DNA from: Arthrobacter terrae
GTDB lineage: Bacteria; Actinomycetota; Actinomycetes; Actinomycetales; Micrococcaceae
Length of the DNA stretch: 64,000 nucleotides
Direction: 5' to 3'
NCBI RefSeq assembly: GCF_015708085.1
Contig: NZ_JADNYM010000003.1
Coordinates: forward strand, 77,775-141,774
This document shows positions 34,001 through 43,504 of this stretch, piece by piece. The notes beneath the pieces were generated by a model. The model did no database searches. It saw only the letters and a list, made by a program, of their open reading frames with translations, and had not been told where the DNA came from. Each line of letters begins with the position of its first letter. Within the stretch, counting starts at the first letter, position 1. A program made the translations under genes and the position numbers.

Positions 34001-34626
34001 AACTGGGTGCCGGTATGGCGCTGGCGCTCAAGGACCTGGAAATCCGCGGTGCGGGCAATCTGCTGGGTGGGGAGCAGTCCGGGCATATTCAGGGTGTGGG
34101 CTTTGACCTATACATCCGCCTCGTGGGCGAAGCGGTGGCGGACTACCGAGGCGAGTCTGAGGAACGTCCGGCGGAAATGAAGATTGAACTGCCCGTCAAT
34201 GCACACCTGCCGCACGATTATGTTCCGGGGGAGCGGCTTCGACTGGAGGCCTACCGAAAATTGGCGGCGGCGGCCACGGAGGACGCGATCAAGGAAGTAC
34301 TGGCGGAGCTCACCGACCGGTATGGGGAGCCGCCGGCAGCGGCACTGAACCTGATCGCCGTCGCCCGTTTCCGCGTCGCTGCGCGTGCCGCGGGGCTGAC
34401 GGACGTCGCGCTGCAGGGTAATTTTATTAAGTTTGCGCCTGCTCGGCTGCCCGAGTCGAAGCTGATGCGGCTGCAGCGGATGTACCCGGGGGCCATGGTC
34501 AAGAATGCGCTCGATTCCGTGTTGATCCCGAAGCCGAAGACGGCGCGGATCGGTGGCCGCGACCTCGCAGACGCCGAGGTCCTGGCCTGGGCACAGGGTG
34601 TACTGGACGCAATTTTCACCGAATAA
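31018..34626 (+). CDS. mfd: Transcription-repair coupling factor Mfd
   Basis: 1202 residues, the family's normal size. Mfd removes RNA polymerase stalled at DNA lesions and recruits UvrA. N-terminal UvrB-like region (about 1-400; SWETLPHERLSP, VTRRGEFAVRGGILDVFP), RNA polymerase interaction domain (about 525-600; FVVHEQHGVGKF), translocase with Walker A DVGYGKTEIAVRAAF (about 688), DEEQRFG (about 788) and QLRGRVGRGRERAYAY (about 963), and C-terminal TRCF domain (about 1040-1180). GAGGAG precedes the ATG. No irregularities. Confidence 0.97.
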   Translation: MSLNGLRTALLDDPAFARVRGYAATPHAERSQDLQFGAPSGLRAALLAEVAEGLAGVCGPDGRGGVVLAVTATGRETEDVAAALRAFLPADAVAEFPSWETLPHERLSPRSDTVGRRLAVLRRLSHPEPGEKLRVVVAPVRAVVQPLVAGLGDLVPVTVKVGDEVSFSDLITRLAGAAYARVDMVTRRGEFAVRGGILDVFPPTEDHPIRVEFFGDEVEQMRWFAVADQRSLGTIGVVHPTTLYAPPCREILITPSVMSRAAMLKDKMPAAAAMLEKIAGGIAVEGMESLAPALVAGMVPLSSLFPPGSVAVVVEPEKVRARAHDLESTNEEFLEAAWSTASEGGVAPLDLASQEGLDLTAASFKSLAVTRASALAAGVSWWSITSFSTDEDLLPDIDVLNLPAREPRGYQGDVAEMMEFIGSRVSDQWRLVVATGGPGPAQRLAELFHDANIPAARVESLDRPPQPGIIEITTAAVGRGFVFDGLKLGLLTEADLLGKNSVSSTRDMRRLPSRRRNAVDPLQLRAGDFVVHEQHGVGKFVELMQRKVSTSASGGAGLREYLVLEYAPAKRGGPGDRLFVPTDQLDQITAYVGGDAPALSKMGGSDWASTKNKARKAVKEIAGELIRLYSARMATRGHAFGPDTPWQRELEEAFPYVETPDQLTTINEVKADMEKEVPMDRLVSGDVGYGKTEIAVRAAFKAVQDGKQVAMLVPTTLLAQQHLETFGERFSGFPVRIKPLSRFQTAKESKETVEGLRSGAVDVVIGTHRLLSKEVQFKDLGLVIVDEEQRFGVEHKEELKKMRTNVDVLAMSATPIPRTLEMSLTGIRETSTLATPPEERHPVLTYVGAYTDKQASAAIRRELMREGQVFFVHNRVSSIERTAAHLKELVPEARVAVAHGQMSESRLEQIIVDFWEKRFDVLVCTTIIETGLDISNANTLIVDRADNFGLSQLHQLRGRVGRGRERAYAYFLYPFDKPLGEVALERLKAVAAHNELGAGMALALKDLEIRGAGNLLGGEQSGHIQGVGFDLYIRLVGEAVADYRGESEERPAEMKIELPVNAHLPHDYVPGERLRLEAYRKLAAAATEDAIKEVLAELTDRYGEPPAAALNLIAVARFRVAARAAGLTDVALQGNFIKFAPARLPESKLMRLQRMYPGAMVKNALDSVLIPKPKTARIGGRDLADAEVLAWAQGVLDAIFTE

Positions 34627-34804
34627 CTAACGGTCCAGCCTCGCTGACGCACGCCTGACACCGAAGGGAACGGGTTTAGCCGGATTGCCGGCCCAGCGCT
34701 TCTACAACAGCTGACCGGGTGAACATCCTTTTCACGGACGCGGCAGGGAGGGGCTGTCGGTATGGGCCCGCTGCAGACAGGTCCCCATCAAAGGGGTAAA
34801 TCGG

Positions 34805-35017
34805 CTATTTGGCACCCGAGTCGGATTTGTTCAGCCAGGTCAGGGGGATGACCAGTCCCACGAAGCACAGCCCCAGTGCGATTGCCATCGGCCACGCGTT
34901 GGACAGTGACAGGAATGACATGGCGAAGATGCCGCCGACGAAGATCACGAAGAAAATGGCGAAGAGAATAATGCTCTGCACGAGGTTATTCTCACGCTCT
35001 TGCGCACGGTTGGACAT
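34805..35017 (-). CDS. Small two-helix membrane protein
   Basis: 70 residues from ATG 35017 with AGGAGG upstream. Two hydrophobic segments (about 14-36 and 41-61) separated by SNAWP, a charged N-terminus and a short polar tail. No family recognised with certainty; similar proteins with two helices are common in actinobacteria. It follows the deoC region on the same strand and converges with mfd; a weak CCCC/GGGG stem lies at 34783-34796 between them. Confidence 0.65.
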   Translation of the reverse strand: MSNRAQERENNLVQSIILFAIFFVIFVGGIFAMSFLSLSNAWPMAIALGLCFVGLVIPLTWLNKSDSGAK

Positions 35018-35088
35018 GTTTCCTCCTGGCCCCCGAGGGGGTGTGATGTGGGGCGCCGGCTGCACGCCTAACGGTTCTGCCTGAAAGC

Positions 35089-35835
35089 TTAGTACGATCC
35101 CGCGCGATGGCTGTCATCGGTCACCGGATCCGCTGCCGTGCCGTCGGTTTCCTCGCGGATAATCGCGATTCCGGCGCTGGCTCCGATTCGGGTTGCCCCG
35201 GCGTCGATCATGGCACGGGCATCGGCCAGCGTGCGGATTCCGCCGGAGGCCTTAACTCCCAGACCAGGTCCGACGGCGGCACGCATCAGCGACACGTCCT
35301 GCACCGTTGCTCCGCCGCCGTTGAACCCCGTTGACGTCTTGACAAAGTCCGCCCCGGCTTCGACGGCGGCCTCGCAGGCCAGCCGCTTTTCGTCGTCAGT
35401 GAGAAGGAACGTTTCGATAATCACCTTCAGGATGGAATCACCGATGTGCACCTCTTCGGCGACGGCGGAAATGTCCTCCACTAAAGCGCCCCGGTCCAAC
35501 GCACGCGCCGCGGCGATGTTAATCACCATGTCGATTTCGTCCGCGCCATCAAGGACGGCGCCCCGGGCCTCATACGTCTTGACATCCGTAGGGGTGGCAC
35601 CAAGCGGGAAACCAATCACCGAACAGGTCAGCACCCCGCTGCCCTTGAGCGCGTTATGCACGGTTTTGACCCAGATCGGATTGACGCAGACTGATTTAAA
35701 GTTGTGGGCCACAGCTTCGGCACAGATCCTGAGCACATCCGCCTCGCTGGCATCGGGCTTGAGGAGTGTGTGGTCAATGTACCGTGCCAGTTCCGGGCGG
35801 GGGGTGCTGGCCGAGGTGCCGGGCAGAGAGGTCAA
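35089..35835 (-). CDS. deoC: Deoxyribose-phosphate aldolase
   Basis: 248 residues from TTG 35835, which has AAAGG six bases upstream; TTG 35850 would add five residues. DeoC splits 2-deoxyribose 5-phosphate into glyceraldehyde 3-phosphate and acetaldehyde in deoxynucleoside breakdown. Motifs are [18 protein letters not shown], the Schiff-base lysine in [11 protein letters not shown] and [11 protein letters not shown]. Genes for purine nucleoside phosphorylase and a phosphohexomutase lie 3-5 kb away, a recurrent nucleoside-salvage neighbourhood; the acetaldehyde link to the aldehyde dehydrogenase at 53 kb is only functional, not operonic. Confidence 0.94.
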   Translation of the reverse strand: MTSLPGTSASTPRPELARYIDHTLLKPDASEADVLRICAEAVAHNFKSVCVNPIWVKTVHNALKGSGVLTCSVIGFPLGATPTDVKTYEARGAVLDGADEIDMVINIAAARALDRGALVEDISAVAEEVHIGDSILKVIIETFLLTDDEKRLACEAAVEAGADFVKTSTGFNGGGATVQDVSLMRAAVGPGLGVKASGGIRTLADARAMIDAGATRIGASAGIAIIREETDGTAADPVTDDSHRAGSY

Positions 35836-35932
35836 GAGGAGCCTTTCCAAAAGTCAGACATGGGGAATCAGTTAGCTCAATGTTCCCACAACGCACCGGC
35901 ACACCCGGTGCCAGCCGACGGGCGGGCCGCCG

Positions 35933-37009
35933 TCAACCGACCAGCAGGATGCCGATCAGGGACGTACCCGCCACCAGCACAGTGGAGGCCGCGGCGAGCG
36001 CGAAGGGTTTGAGGCCAACGGTTCTGAGTGATTTCAGGTGCACGCCGGTCCCCAGGGCGAACATGGCGGCGGCGAGCAGCGCTGTTTGGCCCACCTGCGC
36101 CACGTCTAGGACTGCACCGGGGATTATTCCAGTGGAGCGGATGAGCATCAGCACAATGAAGCCAAGCACGAACAGCGGCATGACGGGAGGCCTGCGTAAT
36201 GTGCTGTCCGTGCCGCTCATGGACCGGCGCCGGCGGATGCTGATGACGGCCATGACGGGAGCAAGCATGAGAATCCGCGCCAGTTTTACGATGACCGCTA
36301 CGCCAAGGGCAGCCCCGCCAAGAGCACCGCCCGCCGCCACTACTTGGGCGATCTCATGGATGGAGCCACCTGCCCACATCCCGCCCTGCTGCCCGGACAG
36401 TCCCAGCAGCCCCGCGGCGAACGGTATGAAGGGGATCATCAGCGTGCCGAAAATCACCACCAGGGCAATAGCGGTGATGACCTCCTGCTCATCCTCGGTC
36501 TCGATCACGCCGTCCACCGCTGCGACGGCAGCCGCGCCGCAGATCGAGAATCCGCAGGCAATGAGCAGGCGTTGGGTGGGGGTAATTCCCATCCATTTTC
36601 CCAACAGGAGTGTGCCGAGGATACCGATGCCGACAATGCCGACCACCACCAGAATCATTCCCGCTCCGAGCCCCAGGATGTCCCCGAGCAGGAGCTGCAG
36701 ACCTAAGAGGACGACGCCGGCGCGCAGCAGGGTTTTAGCGGCGACCTTGAATCCCGGGTCCAAGACAGCCGGAAGCCGGATGAGGTTGCGCAGCACGGCG
36801 CCCAGAACGATCGCGATCAGCAACACACTCACCGTGGGAATCAGCCGTCCAATGGCCAGCGCGGCCAGCACGGCGATGGCGCATACGCTTAGCCCGGGCG
36901 CCACGGCGTGGAGCCGGCGGTAACTTGCTTTTGTTGCTCCTGGTGCCGGAGTTGTTATGGCCGTTGCCTCCGGCGGGTTCGTTGTTTTTGTCGTCTCAGT
37001 TGTATCCAC
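35933..37009 (-). CDS. YeiH-family (UPF0324) membrane protein
   Basis: 358 residues with a polar N-terminus of about 35 residues and about ten membrane helices. Typical stretches are FKVAAKTLLRAGVVLLGLQL, CGFSICGAAAVAA and GGSIHEIAQVVAAGGALG, which identify the YeiH/YadS family (Cons_hypoth698), putative sulfur-compound or anion exporters. Divergent from a LysR regulator across about 70 bp, as yeiH and yeiE are in E. coli. The substrate is not established from sequence. Confidence 0.85.
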   Translation of the reverse strand: MDTTETTKTTNPPEATAITTPAPGATKASYRRLHAVAPGLSVCAIAVLAALAIGRLIPTVSVLLIAIVLGAVLRNLIRLPAVLDPGFKVAAKTLLRAGVVLLGLQLLLGDILGLGAGMILVVVGIVGIGILGTLLLGKWMGITPTQRLLIACGFSICGAAAVAAVDGVIETEDEQEVITAIALVVIFGTLMIPFIPFAAGLLGLSGQQGGMWAGGSIHEIAQVVAAGGALGGAALGVAVIVKLARILMLAPVMAVISIRRRRSMSGTDSTLRRPPVMPLFVLGFIVLMLIRSTGIIPGAVLDVAQVGQTALLAAAMFALGTGVHLKSLRTVGLKPFALAAASTVLVAGTSLIGILLVG

Positions 37010-37067
37010 GTAGTCGATGCTGCCAGCAGCCCGGCTGAGCCGGTAGACGCCAATAAGGCATGGCGCT

Positions 37068-37082
37068 ATATCATATTGATAT
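37068..37082. promoter_or_regulatory. 15-bp palindrome at the LysR start, operator
   Basis: ATATCA-TAT-TGATAT is a perfect palindrome between the divergent yeiH-like and LysR genes. Its last two bases are the first two of the ATG at 37081. LysR regulators bind such T-rich dyads and usually repress themselves while activating the divergent gene. Confidence 0.65.
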
Positions 37083-38007
37083 GAGCATGGAATGGCCCGA
37101 TCTTGCTGTTTTGGAACTGCTGGTGGCGGTTTCCGAACAGGGCAGTCTGAGTTCTGCGGCCCGCGCCGTCAAGATGGCGCAACCAAATGCGAGCAGGTCT
37201 CTGACGCGGCTGGAGCGATCGCTCGGCGTGATTCTGCTGGATAGGCGACCGGGTGGTTCCCGGCTTACGGTCGAGGGCGCCGTTGTGGTTGACTGGGCGC
37301 GTCCGGCCCTGGAGCGGGCCCGCGAACTAATGTCCGCCGCGCAGTCGCTGCAGTCGCAGCGTGAATCCAACCTGATGGTTGCAGCGAGCATGACAGTGGC
37401 CGAGTACCTGATGCCGCGCTGGCTGGCGGATCTGAAACGGGCTGATCCGGAACTGAGAGTCACCTTGTCGGTGCATAATTCCAAGCGGGTATTCGACTTG
37501 GTGGCCGATGGCTCGGCCGACGTTGGCTTCGTGGAAACGCCACGGCTGCCCGCCGGACTGCACCGGCTGAAGGTTGGCGCGGATCGACTGGCGGTGGTGG
37601 TGCCGCCGGAGCACCCGTGGGCGGCCGCGGGGAAAATACTGACACCCCAGGAGCTGGCCTCCACTGCGCTGGTGGTACGCGAGAGGGGTTCAGGGACCCG
37701 CAGCACCTTGGACCGGGCGCTGAAGGACTACCAACCCGCTCCGCCGACCTTGGAACTGAGCAGCAACGCCGCCGTTCGGGTGAGTGTCACAGCCGGTGCC
37801 GGCCCAGCCGTTCTCAGTATCTTCGCCGTCCGCCCCTGGCTGGAAAGCGGGGCTCTGGTGGAAGTACCGGTGCCCCAATTGCCGCTGGAGCGCCGCATGC
37901 ACGCCGTATGGAAAGGGCCTCGCGTCCTGAGCGGGCCGGCGGGGGACCTGGTCACCGCAGCAGGGCGCGGGGAACGCAGTGCACGGAAGCCAGCGCAGGT
38001 GGAATGA
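37081..38007 (+). CDS. LysR-family transcriptional regulator
   Basis: 308 residues from ATG 37081; ATG 37060 is possible, but neither has a proper ribosome binding site, so leaderless translation is likely. Winged helix at about 6-65 (VSEQGSLSSAARAVKMAQPNASRSL-type motif, then LERSLGVILLDRRPGG), and a substrate-binding domain at about 90-295 for a small effector. It probably controls the divergent YeiH-type transporter through the palindrome that overlaps its start. Family size is normal. Confidence 0.88.
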   Translation: MSMEWPDLAVLELLVAVSEQGSLSSAARAVKMAQPNASRSLTRLERSLGVILLDRRPGGSRLTVEGAVVVDWARPALERARELMSAAQSLQSQRESNLMVAASMTVAEYLMPRWLADLKRADPELRVTLSVHNSKRVFDLVADGSADVGFVETPRLPAGLHRLKVGADRLAVVVPPEHPWAAAGKILTPQELASTALVVRERGSGTRSTLDRALKDYQPAPPTLELSSNAAVRVSVTAGAGPAVLSIFAVRPWLESGALVEVPVPQLPLERRMHAVWKGPRVLSGPAGDLVTAAGRGERSARKPAQVE

Positions 38008-38087
38008 CGCCCGGCGCATGCCTCACTGTGCGCCGGGCGTCATTTCCGCAGCTCAGAGCTCAGAGCGCAGAGATCAGAGCTTAGAGA

Positions 38088-40103
38088 TCAGAGACCCAGG
38101 GCCGCGCGGACGTCGGCGAGCGTAGCGTCGAGGGCGGCACGGGCACGTAGCCGGGCGTCCGGAAGGTCCGCCGCAACGCTGACGGGAACAATAACTTCCA
38201 GATAGCACTTCAGCTTGGGCTCGGTTCCGCTGGGCCGGATAATCACGCGGCTGCCGTCCACGGTGCGGAACAGCAGACCGTCCGTGGGCGGCAGGGTAGC
38301 GGAGCCTTCAGCCAGATCCGTAAAAGTTTCGACGCTGGATCCGCCAAGGCTTGTCGGCGGGTGCTGACGAAGGGATGCCATCATGGTGGTGAGCTGCGTC
38401 AGATCCGCAACGCGAAGACTGAGCTGGTCACCGGCGTGCAGGCCGTGGGCCAGGGCAAAGTCATCGAGAGTGTCGAAAATACTCCTGCCGCGGGCTTTCG
38501 CCTCGGCTGCGAGCTCAGCGATGAGCAGTGCCGCGGAGATGCCGTCTTTATCCCGAACGATTTCCGGCGCAATGCAGTAGCCCAAGGCCTCTTCGTAGCC
38601 GTAGCTCAGCCCCGGTACGCGGGAAATCCATTTGAATCCGGTTAGTGTTTGCGTGTGCTCGAGGCCGTGCGAGGCTGCAATACGCGCGAGCAGCCGGGAG
38701 GAGACAATGGAGTTGGCGAAGACAGCGGGGTGGTCGGCGGTACCGGTTTGGCCCGCGGCACCGGGCGCGACGGCGGCACCGGGCCTGCCGCCGTCGTCCA
38801 CCGCAACAGTGCCCAAAGACTTAGGCGTGCCGGCAGTCCTACCAGCAAGCCGCCGCGCCAAATGACTGCCGAGCAGCGCTCCCACCTCATCGCCGCGCAA
38901 CATCCGCCAAGTGCCGGCGGAGGGGTCCAGCGCAGCTACGGCGGCCCGGTCCGCATCGGGGTCATTGGCCAAGACGATGTCCGCCCCCTCATCCCGTGCC
39001 AGCGCCACGGCCAGATCCAAGGCGCCGGGTTCCTCCGGATTGGGGAATGCGACCGTGGGGAAGTCCGGATCGGGCCCTTCCTGCTGCTGTACTACGGCAA
39101 TATTCTCGAAGCCGGCTCCGCGCAGCACTCCGACGGCGGTTTCCCCACCCACGCCGTGCATCGGAGTGTAGACGATCTTCACATCGCGGGAGGGGAAGGC
39201 AAGCGGATCCGCTAGGGAGCGAACAGCGTCCTGGTACCCAACGGTGAAATCTGCCCCGACCATGGTCCAGCCTGCAGTGGCCAGTTCTATGCTGGCCGGC
39301 TCACCGACGGCGGCAATTTCTGCAGCGATCATAGCGTCGAAGGGAGCGACAATCTGTGCGCCCTGCCCGGCGTCCGTCACGGTCCGGCCGCCGAGGTACA
39401 CCTTGTAGCCATTGTCCAGCGCCGGATTGTGGCTGGCCGTCACCATGACGCCGGCGTCGCAATTGAGCTTCCGGACGGCGTAGGCGAGCACTGGGGTCGG
39501 CAGTGCAGCAGGCAGCAGAAAGGTCTCGATTCCGGCGGCGGTGAGGATGGCGGCACTCTCGGCGGCGAAAACCTGCGAATTGTGCCGTGCATCGAAGCCG
39601 ACGACGGCGCGTGGCCGGTAATTGGGCTCCCGTTCAGCACGGGTTGCAGGCTGGTCGGAAGGCTCTCCCACGGGCATGTCCCTGGGGCTGTTGGCGCTCG
39701 CCTTCAGCAGGAATGCGGCGAGCCCGGCGGCGGCCCGGCGGACGACGACGCGGTTCATCCGGTTCGGCCCCGGGCCCATGGCAGCGCGCAGGCCCGCCGT
39801 ACCGAACTGGAGGCTGCCGCTGAAGCTGTCTGTGAGTTCCCGCTGGGCAGCGTCCTGAGTCATCCCCGCACCAGCCGCACCGTCGATCGCAGCGCCGGCC
39901 GGACCGTTGCCGTCGGCGGCTTCCCTTCCGCCGTCGGTACTGACGCGCCCGCTCCCGCCGGCCACAGCGCCCTTGACGCCGGTACCCCCGGCCAGGGTTA
40001 TCAGCGCTCTTAGCTGGGCGGCGGTCACCGGGTCCGGGTCCTGATCGGCCCAGACTCGGGCGCAGTGCAGCAGCGGCTGGAGTTCGGTGTCCGGAAGCGT
40101 CAT
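38088..40103 (-). CDS. Phosphoglucomutase/phosphomannomutase
   Basis: 671 residues from ATG 40103. Alpha-D-phosphohexomutase: FGTAGLRAAMGPGPNRMN, the phosphoserine loop in MVTASHNPALDNGYKVY, metal loop LANDPDADR, and the sugar/phosphate-binding SGTEPKLKCY near the C-terminus. It interconverts hexose or pentose 1- and 6/5-phosphates; next to PNP and near deoC it may act on ribose phosphates. Odd: relatives are about 550-600 residues; the surplus is a Gly/Ala-rich insert at about 30-75 and a second at about 415-450. Both are low complexity and outside the catalytic loops. Confidence 0.9.
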   Translation of the reverse strand: MTLPDTELQPLLHCARVWADQDPDPVTAAQLRALITLAGGTGVKGAVAGGSGRVSTDGGREAADGNGPAGAAIDGAAGAGMTQDAAQRELTDSFSGSLQFGTAGLRAAMGPGPNRMNRVVVRRAAAGLAAFLLKASANSPRDMPVGEPSDQPATRAEREPNYRPRAVVGFDARHNSQVFAAESAAILTAAGIETFLLPAALPTPVLAYAVRKLNCDAGVMVTASHNPALDNGYKVYLGGRTVTDAGQGAQIVAPFDAMIAAEIAAVGEPASIELATAGWTMVGADFTVGYQDAVRSLADPLAFPSRDVKIVYTPMHGVGGETAVGVLRGAGFENIAVVQQQEGPDPDFPTVAFPNPEEPGALDLAVALARDEGADIVLANDPDADRAAVAALDPSAGTWRMLRGDEVGALLGSHLARRLAGRTAGTPKSLGTVAVDDGGRPGAAVAPGAAGQTGTADHPAVFANSIVSSRLLARIAASHGLEHTQTLTGFKWISRVPGLSYGYEEALGYCIAPEIVRDKDGISAALLIAELAAEAKARGRSIFDTLDDFALAHGLHAGDQLSLRVADLTQLTTMMASLRQHPPTSLGGSSVETFTDLAEGSATLPPTDGLLFRTVDGSRVIIRPSGTEPKLKCYLEVIVPVSVAADLPDARLRARAALDATLADVRAALGL

Positions 40104-40275
40104 AGGTCCAACATATCGCGGCCCAGGACACGGCCCGTCCCACGCAGTAGCGATGCTGCGAAAGCTGCGCAGACATCGGTGCCAACGTTGCGCAGGATGC
40201 ACTCCTGCGCAACGTTGAAACCCTCTGATGCGGCGAACGGTCCGCCCGCGAACGATCCGCGCCACGAAGCTGCGT

Positions 40276-41133
40276 CTACAGCCGGGCGATGATGTCCGCC
40301 AGCAGCCGGGAGATCCGCGGCCCGGCCGCCTGGCCCGCAGCGAGGACCTCCGCGTGGCTCAGCGGATCGGGGCTGATTCCGGCGGCCAGGTTGGTGACCA
40401 GTGAAATTCCGAAGACCTCCATACCTGCATGTCGTGCGGCGATCGCCTCGAGAGCGGTGGACATTCCCACCAGATCGGCGCCAATCCGCTTGGCGTACTG
40501 CACCTCGGCAGGCGTCTCATAATGCGGACCGGTGAATTGCGCATACACGCCTTCGTCCAGCCCGGGATCGACCTCATGGGCCACGGCCCGCAGCCGGGCG
40601 GAATAAAGATCGGTCAGATCCACGAATGTGGCACCCTCCAAGGGGGAGGCCGCCGTGAGGTTGATGTGGTCGCGGATCAGCACCGGAGTGCCCGGTGTCC
40701 ATGCCTCATTCAGGCCACCGCAGCCGTTGGTCAGCACCAACGTCCCCGCCCCGCATGCAGCGGCGGTCCGCACGCCGTGCACGACGGCGCGTACGCCCTT
40801 TCCTTCATAGAAATGAGTTCGGGCTCCGAGCACCAATGCGCGTTTCCCCGCAGTGGTCAGCACCGACCGGACGGTTCCGACATGGCCTTGGACGGCCGGC
40901 GCCGAGAAGCCCGGAATATCCGTGGCATTGAGCGTGGCCGTAGTTTCGCCAATCAGCTCCGCGGCTTCGCCCCAACCGGAGCCGAGCACCAAGGCGATAT
41001 CGTGGCTTTCCACGCCGGTGTGTTCTGCGATGTAGGCGGCGGCCGCTGCCGCCAATGCGATCGGGTCGGTCAGTGTGGAAGCGGTGGAAACGGCAGCGTT
41101 TTCACCGCTGGGTGAAGAATCAGATGTGTGCAT
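40276..41133 (-). CDS. Purine nucleoside phosphorylase
   Basis: 285 residues, the size of trimeric (PNP I) enzymes, which phosphorolyse inosine and guanosine nucleosides to base and (deoxy)ribose 1-phosphate. Motifs: LVLGSGWGEAAEL (phosphate-binding Ser), GARTHFYEG, LTNGCGGLNEAW and VGMSTALEAIAARH. A Ser/Thr-rich N-terminal stretch of about 30 residues is extra. It lies 172 bp upstream of the phosphohexomutase on the same strand, so a salvage operon is likely, and is divergent from lpdA. Confidence 0.92.
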   Translation of the reverse strand: MHTSDSSPSGENAAVSTASTLTDPIALAAAAAAYIAEHTGVESHDIALVLGSGWGEAAELIGETTATLNATDIPGFSAPAVQGHVGTVRSVLTTAGKRALVLGARTHFYEGKGVRAVVHGVRTAAACGAGTLVLTNGCGGLNEAWTPGTPVLIRDHINLTAASPLEGATFVDLTDLYSARLRAVAHEVDPGLDEGVYAQFTGPHYETPAEVQYAKRIGADLVGMSTALEAIAARHAGMEVFGISLVTNLAAGISPDPLSHAEVLAAGQAAGPRISRLLADIIARL

Positions 41134-41183
41134 TGGAATAACTTACCGAACTTGGTGCCGATGGAGGCGATAAGCGAGAATGG

Positions 41184-42644
<1,461 letters not shown>

Positions 42645-42681
42645 GGATTGCGCACCTTACCGTCCGGGGGATGCCGTGCAG

Positions 42682-42721
42682 ATGGACGGGTGCCGTGGAA
42701 ATTTCGATGGCATCCGTCCAT
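42682..42721. terminator. Hairpin terminator between lpdA and DUF892 gene
   Basis: ATGGACGGGTGCC (42682-42694) pairs with GGCATCCGTCCAT (42709-42721), 13 bp with one G-U pair and a 14-base loop, between convergent genes. It can serve both directions; no T tract. Confidence 0.7.
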
Positions 42722-42778
42722 TTGACCGGCAAAACAGGATCCGGCGCCGGAGGATAAACGAGGATCCCGACGCGGGGG

Positions 42779-43294
42779 TTAGCCGTTATCTCCATCCGGA
42801 GCGTGGAGCGGCCCCTCGGCAGCGACCGCGCGGGAGGCAGCGCGCAACTTTTCCGCAGCCGCTTTCTCCTGTCCAAGGTTCTGCTCAAAGATCGAGACCA
42901 GCTCCACATTGCCCGCGGCCTGGGCCGCGGCTATCAGCGTTTCGTAAACCGCAATCTCGTAGTGCTCCGTTTCCAAGGCGCCGGCCAGGATCACTTGGTC
43001 CGCCAGTTGTGGAATGGTCTTGCGCAACGTGGTCTTTGCTTCCTTGGCTAGCCCCGCCGTGGTGGGCGAGGGGGAGTCATCAACATCTTCTCCGAGGATG
43101 ACGAAGGCGCGTTCCAGATTGGCCAGTTGCTGACGGGTTTCTTCGGTATGTTCCTCCAGCAAGGCTTTTAGTTCCACCCGCTGGGCCCTGCTGGTCAGAT
43201 CCTCCAGCATCTGCAGCGAGTCCCGCTCCATGCTCAGTGCCGAGCCGAGTTTAAAAATGAACAATTCACGGGAGGTGGTGAGCTTCTCGAACAT
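42779..43294 (-). CDS. Ferritin-like DUF892 (YciE-type) protein
   Basis: 171 residues from ATG 43294, one base after the stop of the DUF2795 gene. It opens with LTTSRELFIFKLGSALSMERDSLQMLEDL and continues with helices carrying ALLEEHTEETRQQLANLERAF and AGALETEHYEIAVYETLI, the layout of DUF892, a ferritin-like four-helix family linked to stress. Glutamates and histidines in these helices (EEH, ETEHYE) are in the positions of ferritin ligands. Translationally coupled to DUF2795. Confidence 0.85.
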   Translation of the reverse strand: MFEKLTTSRELFIFKLGSALSMERDSLQMLEDLTSRAQRVELKALLEEHTEETRQQLANLERAFVILGEDVDDSPSPTTAGLAKEAKTTLRKTIPQLADQVILAGALETEHYEIAVYETLIAAAQAAGNVELVSIFEQNLGQEKAAAEKLRAASRAVAAEGPLHAPDGDNG

Positions 43295-43295
43295 C

Positions 43296-43493
43296 CTAGG
43301 CACCCCCCGAGACTGCTTTGCTGACCTCGTCCGGACCGTTGTACTCACGGTCCGGCATATTGCGCAGTGCCTCAAGCACCGGCTCATCGGCGCCCGAATC
43401 TTCAGCCTTACTGACCAGCTGGGCCCGGCTTGCCGGGTAGTCGATACCGCCGAGGAACTTCTGGATCGCAATGGGATTGGGTGAATCGGACAT
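43296..43493 (-). CDS. DUF2795-domain protein
   Basis: 65 residues. IQKFLGGIDYPASRAQLVSKAEDSGADEPVLEALRNMPDREYNGPDEVSKAV matches the DUF2795 pattern (KxLxGxDYPAxxxxLVxxAxxxGAxxxVLxxLxxLPDxxYxxPxxV), a small helical family of unknown function common in actinobacteria. It ends directly before the ferritin-like gene and follows the glycosyltransferase by 11 bp, all on one strand. Confidence 0.85.
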   Translation of the reverse strand: MSDSPNPIAIQKFLGGIDYPASRAQLVSKAEDSGADEPVLEALRNMPDREYNGPDEVSKAVSGGA

Positions 43494-43504
43494 GGTGCTG
43501 CCTT

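Noticed and set aside
32284-34086. 600-residue open frame on the minus strand opposite mfd
   Set aside because: It is the reverse-strand shadow of a strongly conserved gene; its composition is Arg/His/Gln-rich as expected from GC-rich antisense frames, and it has no ribosome binding site or known motif.
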